Shown one piece after another: positions 18,369 through 25,710 of a stretch of 64,000 bases of DNA. The stretch is taken from contig CP026600.1 in NCBI GenBank assembly GCA_003288255.1, forward strand, positions 1,984,001 to 2,048,000. Direction: 5' to 3'. Positions within the stretch are counted from its first letter, which is position 1. Every line of letters starts with the position of its first letter. Both the position numbers and the translations under genes were made by a program. The DNA comes from Clostridiaceae bacterium 14S0207. Its GTDB lineage: Bacteria; Bacillota; Clostridia; Clostridiales; Clostridiaceae. Under the pieces are notes generated by a model. That model was not told where the DNA came from. It ran no database searches and saw nothing but the letters and a program-made list of their open reading frames with translations.

Positions 18369-19097
18369 TTATTTTATATTCTTTTCATTAAGTACCCACC
18401 TTTTCCATTGCTTTTCTAATAACTCCATATTAACTTTCATATATCCAAACACATCACCATTTTCATAGTTTCTTACAATTTTATTTATAGTATTTTTGCC
18501 ATACTTTTCTTCTATATATTTGATAAGAGTCCATCCCCATTCATAAGCAAATATCCTATTTTTATCTATATCTCTTAAGTTAGGGATTACACAATTTTTA
18601 ACATTTTCTTCTACAGTTTTTCTAAATTCCTTTTCATATTTCCATTGTTGTGATAGATATACTGCTAGTCCCTCTCCAAACCAAAGAGAGGAATTCTCCA
18701 TATCTTTACATAAATATTCCTCAAACATATGTGTAGTTTCATGGTAAATTAATCTTTCATACTCTTTTTGATCATACTTATATATAGAATCTTCTTCATA
18801 TACATTAGGAGATAATAATACTAAATATTCTTCTTGTGGCTGTGCAATTCTACTTTTTCTTGATGGTATTTCTATGTTTACTTTTAAAAGATTTAAAACT
18901 AAATTTTCATATTCTTTTCTATTACATGCTAAAATTACTTTTATATTAAAACTTCCCTTTTTAATTTCAAAATAGTCTGACAATTCTTCATATGCTTTAA
19001 TTACTTTTTCTAAAGTTTCTTCTACAAAACACTTATCTTTTTCCATATAAAAAACATATATATTTTCCTTATTCATACACTTATAATTTTCTAACAT
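18369..19097 (-). CDS. Peptidase MA-like putative zinc metallopeptidase
   Basis: The 242-residue protein contains YHETTHMFEEYL (HExxH zinc motif, about residue 140) and, about 21 residues later, WFGEGLAVYLSQQW, giving the gluzincin HExxH...EGLA layout of peptidase MA-type enzymes. No signal peptide is present. The C-terminal part (WGWTLIKYIEEKYG) matches the helical tail of that family. It heads a unit with a TPR protein and a broken regulator-like gene. Target and function are unknown. Confidence 0.8.
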   Translation of the reverse strand: MLENYKCMNKENIYVFYMEKDKCFVEETLEKVIKAYEELSDYFEIKKGSFNIKVILACNRKEYENLVLNLLKVNIEIPSRKSRIAQPQEEYLVLLSPNVYEEDSIYKYDQKEYERLIYHETTHMFEEYLCKDMENSSLWFGEGLAVYLSQQWKYEKEFRKTVEENVKNCVIPNLRDIDKNRIFAYEWGWTLIKYIEEKYGKNTINKIVRNYENGDVFGYMKVNMELLEKQWKRWVLNEKNIK

Positions 19098-19167
19098 ATT
19101 CTTATTCTCCTCATTGTATATAAAATTATAATTTATATTTACTTTAATCTTTTATTATTTTATATAT

Positions 19168-19200
19168 AAAAATGTAATAGTAAAAACTACTACATTTTTA
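19168..19200 (-). terminator. Terminator after the XRE-cupin gene
   Basis: Hairpin AAAATGTAGTAGT/ACTATTACATTTT (one mismatch, T-rich loop) with a downstream T-run on the minus strand. Confidence 0.7.
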
Positions 19201-19234
19201 ATCCCACTAAAAAATAGAATACTCATTATAAAGT

Positions 19235-19801
19235 TTATTTTTTATAAACTATAATATTTTGGAAAGTACATTTTTCATCTCCTATATTTTCATATGTATG
19301 CATTATATTTGCATCAAATTTGATACAGGTTTCTTTTTTTAAAATAACACTTTCACTTTCAAAATTCATTTTCAATGTTCCCTCTGTTACTATTATATAC
19401 TCTTCTACTCCCTCAGCATGTTTTTCTGATGAATGTATACATTCTTTTTCTAAATCAATTTTCAATATTTCAAAATTATTTTTTATATCAAAGGGAAAAA
19501 TAGGATAAATCTTCATTTTGTTATTTTCTTCGGAAATAGGAGTTATTTTAGAAGAATCAACTACCTTATAATTAATTTTTTCTTTCTCCATAAAAGAAGA
19601 AAATGGTACCTTCAAACCAGTAGAAATTTTCCACAATGTAGATACAGTTGGATTAGATTTTCCTTTTTCTATTTGAGCAAGCATAGCTTTACTTACTCCT
19701 GTTAGATTGGCAACCTCATCTAAACTTAATTTTCTTTTATTTCTAATAGCACTTAAATTATTACCTATAATTAAATTTAATTCTTCCATACTTCCTCCCA
19801 C
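19235..19801 (-). CDS. XRE-family regulator with C-terminal cupin domain
   Basis: The 188-residue protein has an N-terminal helix-turn-helix (LSLDEVANLTGVSKAMLAQIE, residues about 20-40) and a C-terminal cupin domain (HAEGVEEYIIVTEGTLKM) that normally binds a small ligand. This HTH-cupin class commonly controls an adjacent transporter. It is divergent from a drug/metabolite exporter gene across 112 bp that hold a 13-bp inverted repeat overlapping the exporter promoter. It is therefore probably the repressor of itself and that exporter. Confidence 0.92.
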   Translation of the reverse strand: MGGSMEELNLIIGNNLSAIRNKRKLSLDEVANLTGVSKAMLAQIEKGKSNPTVSTLWKISTGLKVPFSSFMEKEKINYKVVDSSKITPISEENNKMKIYPIFPFDIKNNFEILKIDLEKECIHSSEKHAEGVEEYIIVTEGTLKMNFESESVILKKETCIKFDANIMHTYENIGDEKCTFQNIIVYKK

Positions 19802-19807
19802 AAAATA

Positions 19808-19845
19808 TGTTCAATATATTTTATTTTTGTTTAATATATTGAACA
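19808..19845. promoter_or_regulatory. 13-bp inverted-repeat operator
   Basis: TGTTCAATATATT (19808-19820) and its exact complement (19833-19845) are separated by 12 bp in the divergent promoter region. The right arm includes the -35 box of the exporter gene. It is the likely binding site of the XRE-cupin regulator. Confidence 0.75.
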
Positions 19846-19867
19846 TTCATCTAATATATTATATAAT
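19839..19867 (+). promoter_or_regulatory. Sigma-A promoter of the DMT exporter gene
   Basis: TTGAAC (19839-19844), 17-bp spacer, TATAAT (19862-19867). The -35 hexamer lies inside the operator arm. Confidence 0.75.
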
Positions 19868-19913
19868 TTATTATACTTAAAAACTAAAGTTATTCAAAGG
19901 AGTTTATATTATT

Positions 19914-20819
19914 ATGAAAAAAGCTTTATTTTATGGAATAATCGCTTCTATGTTTTTCGCCTTTACATTTATACTTAATCGAAGTATGAATTTATCTGGT
20001 GGGAACTGGATGTGGAGTTCAGCTTTAAGATTTTTCTTTATGTTACCACTATTATTCATAATTGTTTTAAATCAAAAAGGTACAAAACGGGTTATAAATT
20101 CCATTAGACAAAATTTACTCCCTTGGTTTCTATGGAGTACTGTTGGTTTTGGATTATTCTATGCTCCTCTTACATTTGCCTCAATATACGGAGAATCATG
20201 GCTTGTTGCTGGTTGTTGGCAAATAACTATTATAGCCGGTATACTTCTAACCCCTATTTTTAAAAGAAATTTACCTTTAAAAAGCTTATTAATGTCTTGT
20301 ATTATTTTATTTGGTGTTTTTCTAATACAATATGAACAAGCTACTAAGCTTAATATATCTAAAACTTTTCTTTCAATACTTCCTATACTTATAGCAGCTT
20401 TTGCATATCCTTTAGGAAATAGAAAAATGATGGAACTATGTAAAGATACATTAACAACTATAGAAAGAATATTTGGAATGACATTATGTAGCATACCTTT
20501 TTGGTTAATTATTTCTTTTTTAGGATACCTAAAAGCAGGATCCCCGAATACCAATCAAATTACTCAATCGCTAATAGTAGCAATTTTTTCTGGTGTAATT
20601 GCCACAATATTTTTCTTTAAAGCTACGGAATTAGTTAAAAATGATCCTTCTAAATTAGCAATTATAGAAGCTACTCAATCTGGTGAAGTAATATTTAGCA
20701 TACTTGGTGAAATCTTTTTACTTAATGGTTCTATGCCTTCACTCCTAGGTCTTTTAGGCTTATTTTTTATTGTTTTAGGTATGATTTTAAGTAGTATTAT
20801 TGCAACAAATTCAAATTAA
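19914..20819 (+). CDS. Drug/metabolite transporter (EmrE-type multidrug efflux family)
   Basis: The 301-residue membrane protein has ten predicted hydrophobic helices in two EamA-like halves. The N-terminus MKKALFYGIIASMFFAFTFILNRSMNLSGG and the GESWLVAGCWQITI stretch fit the multidrug resistance efflux subgroup of the DMT superfamily. A CAAAGGAG site precedes the ATG by 9 bases. It is divergent from an HTH-cupin regulator that is likely to control it. The exported compound is unknown. Confidence 0.88.
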   Translation: MKKALFYGIIASMFFAFTFILNRSMNLSGGNWMWSSALRFFFMLPLLFIIVLNQKGTKRVINSIRQNLLPWFLWSTVGFGLFYAPLTFASIYGESWLVAGCWQITIIAGILLTPIFKRNLPLKSLLMSCIILFGVFLIQYEQATKLNISKTFLSILPILIAAFAYPLGNRKMMELCKDTLTTIERIFGMTLCSIPFWLIISFLGYLKAGSPNTNQITQSLIVAIFSGVIATIFFFKATELVKNDPSKLAIIEATQSGEVIFSILGEIFLLNGSMPSLLGLLGLFFIVLGMILSSIIATNSN

Positions 20820-20826
20820 TATAAAA

Positions 20827-20864
20827 AATAGCTAGTATACAACTTAATTTATACTAGCCATTTT
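20827..20864 (+). terminator. Terminator of the DMT exporter gene
   Basis: The hairpin TAGCTAGTATA...TATACTAGCCA is followed by TTTTAC. Confidence 0.65.
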
Positions 20865-20883
20865 ACTTGCATACCTATCTTAA

Positions 20884-21021
20884 TTATCCTAAAAATTTAT
20901 TTACAATATAAATCATATTATTTGATTTGGATCTTTTTTTCATTCTTAATGTATCTATTGTCGTTCCTATAGTATGTCCTTCTTTTGTTTCATTTACTTT
21001 CTCCTTTTTCTGATCTTCCAC
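20884..21021 (-). CDS. Possible 45-residue lysine-rich peptide
   Basis: A frame starting with GTG (21019-21021) encodes a charged peptide (VEDQKKEKVNETKEGHTIGT at the start, ending VNKFLG). It lies 15 bp after the kinase stop, with a TTAGGA site 5 bases upstream. It could be a real last gene of the peptidase-kinase unit or chance. No family is recognised. Confidence 0.35.
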   Translation of the reverse strand: MEDQKKEKVNETKEGHTIGTTIDTLRMKKRSKSNNMIYIVNKFLG

Positions 21022-21036
21022 AAAAATCCTAAAGTT

Positions 21037-21927
21037 CTAATTAAGAATTAGTGATAAAAGACGTTGTATATTTCTTTCTAATGTCCCATCTTTAATTTTT
21101 TTAATGCTTTCTTCACCCCATTTAGGAAATATAGGTTTTTTATATGCTAAAATTAATCCTTGTAGGATAGTCAAAACTGAATCTACAATTACTTCTTTTT
21201 CGTTTATATACCCGTATTCTTTTTTAAACACTTCACTAGCCTCTTCAGATAATGATGAACATACATTTCTTATATCACTATATCTATAACCTATACCTAA
21301 AAAATTATAATCAAACATTAATGCTTGTTTTTTATCTTTAGCAACTGCTAAATTAGTATAATAAAAGTCATTATATACTAAGGTTTCTTCTAAATTATTT
21401 ATATATTTTAAAATACTTTCAAAGTTATTCTCTATTAATTTCCATACATTATTATCTTCCGTATTTGACCTTTGTCTAATTAATTTAAGATTTTCTTGTG
21501 TAATAATATCTGTTTCTCTATAAAATTTAAAACTACTCTTCTTTTTAGATAAATATTTACTACCTTCATGATGCAACTTTAAATACCATTTTGCAAGATT
21601 TTTTACAACTTCAATATCACTTAAATCCTCTTCTATTCCTAATCTAAAAACTTTATTCTTACTTAAATCATCTAAAAGCAAACTTTTTTCTGTACTAGCT
21701 ATAACTTTAATAGTAGGAATATCACATTCCTGTAATATAAAATAATTTTCTATTTCTCTTCTAAATTCTTTATTTATAAAATACTTAAGAACATAACTTT
21801 TTTCACCATGTCTCATTCTATATAAATAAATACCATCTTTATGTTGTATTTCTTGGAGATCAATTATTTTGTTATTAATATTAAGAAGTTTTTCTAGCTC
21901 TTCATAAATATCTTCATATAATCCCAA
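21037..21927 (-). CDS. APH-fold kinase (aminoglycoside/choline/CotS-type phosphotransferase)
   Basis: The 296-residue protein has the small-molecule kinase fold: an N-lobe lysine (SYVLKYF), and a catalytic loop VYNDFYYTNL in which Asp is the presumed base and Asn the metal ligand, followed by the MFDYNFLGIG magnesium-binding segment in place of the usual IDW/IDF. The His of the usual HxDxxxxN motif is replaced by Tyr-Asn. It starts at TTG 21927 after AGGAGG. It follows a metallopeptidase gene by about 100 bp. CotS-type spore kinases and antibiotic kinases share this fold, so the substrate cannot be named. Confidence 0.75.
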   Translation of the reverse strand: MGLYEDIYEELEKLLNINNKIIDLQEIQHKDGIYLYRMRHGEKSYVLKYFINKEFRREIENYFILQECDIPTIKVIASTEKSLLLDDLSKNKVFRLGIEEDLSDIEVVKNLAKWYLKLHHEGSKYLSKKKSSFKFYRETDIITQENLKLIRQRSNTEDNNVWKLIENNFESILKYINNLEETLVYNDFYYTNLAVAKDKKQALMFDYNFLGIGYRYSDIRNVCSSLSEEASEVFKKEYGYINEKEVIVDSVLTILQGLILAYKKPIFPKWGEESIKKIKDGTLERNIQRLLSLILN

Positions 21928-22028
21928 TGTAACTTACCTCCTAAATTTGTGTTTAATCTGTGCCCTTATATTATCCTTCATGGTCATTAATTCTATTTTA
22001 TTAAGATTTAAATGTTCAAATATAGCTT

Positions 22029-22742
22029 TTAAAAATTATAATGTGATATAATTTTGTAAACCTCTTTATTCATCCCTATACAACTTATATACTTTTTAAA
22101 ACCTTCCTCTAACTTTAATAAATCAGATCCAAAGGTTGTTTCTATTTTTTTGTAAACTTCTTTATTTAATTCACTATAAAATTTTTTATACTTATCTACA
22201 CCTAAAATACCCATAATATACTCTGTAAAAGCTCCAGCTATGGGATAACTTATATTGCAATCACATTTATAAAACTTTTCATTTTCTAAAAGATCTTTTA
22301 ATCCTACATATAAATTATTTTCTAAAAAATATTTTGTCCATGCATAATTTGATATTCCCAAGTAAACTTTATCAAAATACATAGCTAGTCCTTCCCTAAT
22401 AAAAACTTGTGGAGGATTTCCTAAGGTATTATATGCAATTAAGTGAGTGTCCTCATGGACGCCTAAGCATTTTACTTCTTCATTATATACAGCATAAACA
22501 ATATTAGGATATCTAGCAAAACCATTGCAAGGCTCATTATCTCCACATACTTCACCAACTTTTTCAGGTGAATCACATAAAAAATAGTTAATTTTCTTAC
22601 TCATTGTTACATTTAGCATATAATTAATAGTATTAAAACAATTTTCTTGAAGTTCTATAATTTTTTCTATATTCCTATGTGCCAATGAATTTTCTTCATA
22701 ATTAAAAACATAATTTTTACTTTTTGTTTTTATAAAACTCAT
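22029..22742 (-). CDS. Peptidase MA-like putative zinc metallopeptidase
   Basis: The 237-residue soluble protein contains VHEDTHLIAYN (HExxH, about residue 96) and, about 18 residues on, FIREGLAMYFD, the same HExxH...EGLA architecture as the 18369-19097 product, though overall similarity is low. It is rich in cysteines (for example CGDNEPC and CDC). A strong GGGAGG site precedes its ATG. A 29-codon cysteine-containing peptide lies 20 bp upstream and an APH-fold kinase follows, suggesting a small co-transcribed cassette of unknown purpose. Confidence 0.75.
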   Translation of the reverse strand: MSFIKTKSKNYVFNYEENSLAHRNIEKIIELQENCFNTINYMLNVTMSKKINYFLCDSPEKVGEVCGDNEPCNGFARYPNIVYAVYNEEVKCLGVHEDTHLIAYNTLGNPPQVFIREGLAMYFDKVYLGISNYAWTKYFLENNLYVGLKDLLENEKFYKCDCNISYPIAGAFTEYIMGILGVDKYKKFYSELNKEVYKKIETTFGSDLLKLEEGFKKYISCIGMNKEVYKIISHYNF

Positions 22743-22762
22743 TAGAATTTCCTCCCATCTTC

Positions 22763-22852
22763 CTACTTTCTAGTTTTACATAAATATTCATTAGCTTTTT
22801 CTAGTAATTTTTTATTTTCTTCAAAATCTCCGCATGATTTTTCACAATTCAT
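22763..22852 (-). CDS. 29-residue cysteine-containing peptide
   Basis: The frame MNCEKSCGDFEENKKLL...KTRK has an AAAGGAG ribosome site 9 bases before the ATG and ends 20 bp before the metallopeptidase gene. Three cysteines (positions 3, 7 and about 25) and an acidic/lysine helix are visible. It could be a leader, signal or substrate peptide for the neighbouring peptidase. It could also be a truncated N-terminus of a lost gene. Confidence 0.5.
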   Translation of the reverse strand: MNCEKSCGDFEENKKLLEKANEYLCKTRK

Positions 22853-22953
22853 ACTTTATTTTCTCCTTTCTCTTGAATAAATAATTTAAAATGTTAAAAT
22901 GTATTTACTTAATTATTTTAATATTCAGTACCATTTGTGTGGAGGATACTATT

Positions 22954-23142
22954 ATGTCAAAATTAAAAACTTTTGTTAAAACTATTCCCGGATTTCGTTC
23001 AAATACAAAATTAAATATGATAATTGCAGGTATTTATTATGTTGTTTCATTACTTATTGGCTTTTTAAATGTACAATTAATGATATCTTTTCTTACTATG
23101 CCTTATATAGTATTCCTAATGATTGACTGTGTAGATTCTTAA
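22954..23142 (+). CDS. Small membrane protein
   Basis: I choose the ATG at 22954 because GGAGG lies 7 bases upstream; the frame itself is open from 22891. The 62-residue product is MSKLKTFVKTIPGF followed by two hydrophobic helices (about residues 22-38 and 41-58). Function is unknown. It is followed 16 bp later by another membrane protein gene, so they are probably co-transcribed. Confidence 0.65.
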   Translation: MSKLKTFVKTIPGFRSNTKLNMIIAGIYYVVSLLIGFLNVQLMISFLTMPYIVFLMIDCVDS

Positions 23143-23158
23143 AAGGAGGTTCACTATT

Positions 23159-23611
23159 ATGACTAAGACATTTTTTTATTCTTATAAAAAAGATAATAGT
23201 AAAAACTTAAAAATATTAAGCATTATAGGATTATCTATTTTTATTATTAACTTACTGTATATAATTAGAAGTATACTTGATTTCAATGACAAATCATTAA
23301 AATTTATTTTAGTCATGCCAGCAATTTTACTTGGTATTATATTAATAAAAACTATTTCACTTATTAAAAACTCAAAACAAGCTGACTTAACTTTGGAAGA
23401 TTCAAAAATTATTTTAAATAGTATGTTCTTAAAAAAACAATACTCTTTATCATTAAAAGATATTAAAAATATTGACATAAATATTGTAGACGAAATAATA
23501 ACACTACAATTATCAAATGCCTCACATATTATTAAACTATCCTCTTTTATGAAAAAAGATAGACCTAAAATAATTGATACCTTTAAACAACTTAAAAGTA
23601 ACTTAGCTTAA
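23159..23611 (+). CDS. Membrane protein with PH-like C-terminal domain
   Basis: The 150-residue protein has two N-terminal membrane helices (about 21-38 and 48-65) and a C-terminal region (from about 75) whose strand pattern (LTLEDSKIILNSMFLKKQYSLSLKDIKNI) resembles bacterial PH/YcxB-like domains. AAAAGGAGG precedes the ATG. Function is unknown. Confidence 0.65.
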   Translation: MTKTFFYSYKKDNSKNLKILSIIGLSIFIINLLYIIRSILDFNDKSLKFILVMPAILLGIILIKTISLIKNSKQADLTLEDSKIILNSMFLKKQYSLSLKDIKNIDINIVDEIITLQLSNASHIIKLSSFMKKDRPKIIDTFKQLKSNLA

Positions 23612-23677
23612 AAACATTAAATCTTCATTTATATTGAATCTTACACACTTTTATAAAAGCAATAGAAATTTATTTTT

Positions 23678-23901
23678 GTGTGTCTTCCAGCATAGCGAGG
23701 AAACTAAAAAAATAATTTCTATGCTTCTACTTATAAAAGTTTCTTTCGTTAACTTTGAATGTAATGAGGAAATAAATAACATATTTCCCTTTTGTAATCT
23801 CCTATTTATTAAAGAAATTTCTATATCTTTAAAGGAATAAAATTATATTTTGTGTTGACTTCGAACGTAGTGAGGGAATAAACAAAATATAATTTTATTC
23901 C
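23678..23901. repeat. Three degenerate copies of a GACTTCGAACGTAGTGAGG element, one in a perfect 20-bp inverted repeat
   Basis: Related cores lie at 23678-23706, 23747-23776 and 23854-23881 (compare TTCCAGCATAGCGAGGAAAC, CTTTGAATGTAATGAGGAAA and CTTCGAACGTAGTGAGGGAA). The third is enclosed by exact 20-bp arms (23834-23853 and 23882-23901); the first has imperfect arms of different sequence. Conserved loop plus unrelated stems is the unusual feature. The last hairpin may also terminate both convergent genes. No other gene is visible in 23612-23922. Confidence 0.6.
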
Positions 23902-23922
23902 TAATAATTATAGAAATTTCTT

Positions 23923-25710
23923 CTATGCTCCTTCTTGTAAGAAACTATATTGTGCCATATAAAGGTTATAATAAATACCTTTTTTTGCAAGTAACTCTTC
24001 ATGGGTTCCCACTTCTACTATTTCTCCACCTTCTACAACCATGATTTTGTCACAATCTCTAATTGTTGATAATCTATGTGCTATTACAAAAGAAGTTCTG
24101 CCTTTTAATAATTTTTTTATACCTTGTTGTACTAACATTTCTGTATAGGTATCTATATTAGAAGTTGCTTCATCTAATATTAAAATTCTTGGATCTGCTA
24201 ATAAAGCCCTCGCAAAAGAAATTAATTGTCTTTGTCCTACTGAAAGTCTTGAACCTCTTTCATTTATCTCTGTATCATATCCTTTTTCTAAACTCATTAT
24301 AAAATCATGAGCATTAACACTCTTTGCTGCGGCTATTATCTCATCATCTGTAGCATCTAATTTCCCATATCTTATATTTTCTTTTACAGAATATGAAAAT
24401 AAGAAAGTATCTTGTAGCATTATTCCCATTTGACTTCTTAAGGACTCTAATGTTACATCTTTTACATTTATTCCATCTATTAATATTGTACCCTCTTGCA
24501 CATCATAGAACCTACTTATTAAATTTATAATTGTTGTTTTACCCGCACCTGTTGCTCCAACTAATGCAACGCTTTCACCTTTATTAACTTTAAAATTTAC
24601 ATCTTTTAAATTTTTTACTGATCCATCATAAGAAAAACTTACATTATTAAATTCAATATTACCCTTAATTTCAGGCATAATAGATGAATGTTCCTTTGAA
24701 TATATTGTAGGTTTTATATCCATAATTTCAAAAACTCTTTCACCTGCTGATATATTACTAATTAAGGTATTATAAAAATCCGTAATATGCATTATTGGTT
24801 GCCAAAACATAGTTACATACCAAGTAAAAGAGATTAAAGTTCCTACCTTTATATCTCCAATTCCTATAAGATCAATACCTTTAATATATATAATAACCGT
24901 TCCAACACCCCAAGATAGTTGTACTATTGGCCAAAATAAATCATTTAACCTTGCACAACTTAAAAATGTCTTTAACATATCTTCTGTCATGTTTTTAAAA
25001 TCTTTTTCACGTCTATGCTCTGCCGCAAAATTTTGAACAAGTTTAATTCCTGAAAAATCCTCATGTGTAAAAGCATTAACATTAGAACGTTTTTGTCTAT
25101 ATTTTGCCCATAAAGATTCACTAAAATATTGAACAATAAACAATCCAACAAATAAAAAAGGTATTAACATAAGTGTCCATAATGCTAATTTAAAGTTCAT
25201 CCATAACATTAAAATACTTACACAAACAAGTTTTAATAATTGAGGAATAAAATTAGTTATGCTTACATTAAATAGTTCTTGAAGTGCATTAACATCACCC
25301 ATAACCCTAGCCAAAACTTTTCCAACTGGTCTACTATCAAAAAAACCAAATGATAATTTTTGAATATGAGTATACAAATCTTCCCTTATATTTATTAGAA
25401 TCTTATTTGTAACACCCGCCATACATTTTATTCTTATTCTTGCTGCAGTCATAGCTAATAAATTTAATACAACTAATATAACTCCTATATTTATAAGTCC
25501 TCTAATATTTTTATTAGCAATATGCTTATCTATGGCTACCTCTAATAAATAAGGACTAAAAAGCGAACTTAACATAGCTATAATCATTAAAAAAATTACT
25601 AATATGATTTTCCGCTTAAAAGGTTTTGCATATTTAAAAAGCCTTTTTAAAATGTATAATTTTGAATGTGATACTCTAATTTCATCTTGTCTAGTACCAT
25701 TAATCTCCAT
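23923..25710 (-). CDS. Heterodimeric ABC exporter, subunit B
   Basis: The 595-residue half-transporter has a six-helix permease domain and an ATPase domain with Walker A GATGAGKTT, Walker B LILDEATSNID and the H-loop IAHRLS. Its signature is LSVGQ rather than LSGGQ. In heterodimeric exporters the degenerate ATP site pairs a deviant signature in one subunit with a Walker B lacking the catalytic Glu in the other, and the partner gene indeed has LILDD. This matches multidrug exporters such as LmrCD and BmrCD. Its ATG overlaps the stop of the partner by 1 bp. Confidence 0.92.
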   Translation of the reverse strand: MEINGTRQDEIRVSHSKLYILKRLFKYAKPFKRKIILVIFLMIIAMLSSLFSPYLLEVAIDKHIANKNIRGLINIGVILVVLNLLAMTAARIRIKCMAGVTNKILINIREDLYTHIQKLSFGFFDSRPVGKVLARVMGDVNALQELFNVSITNFIPQLLKLVCVSILMLWMNFKLALWTLMLIPFLFVGLFIVQYFSESLWAKYRQKRSNVNAFTHEDFSGIKLVQNFAAEHRREKDFKNMTEDMLKTFLSCARLNDLFWPIVQLSWGVGTVIIYIKGIDLIGIGDIKVGTLISFTWYVTMFWQPIMHITDFYNTLISNISAGERVFEIMDIKPTIYSKEHSSIMPEIKGNIEFNNVSFSYDGSVKNLKDVNFKVNKGESVALVGATGAGKTTIINLISRFYDVQEGTILIDGINVKDVTLESLRSQMGIMLQDTFLFSYSVKENIRYGKLDATDDEIIAAAKSVNAHDFIMSLEKGYDTEINERGSRLSVGQRQLISFARALLADPRILILDEATSNIDTYTEMLVQQGIKKLLKGRTSFVIAHRLSTIRDCDKIMVVEGGEIVEVGTHEELLAKKGIYYNLYMAQYSFLQEGA

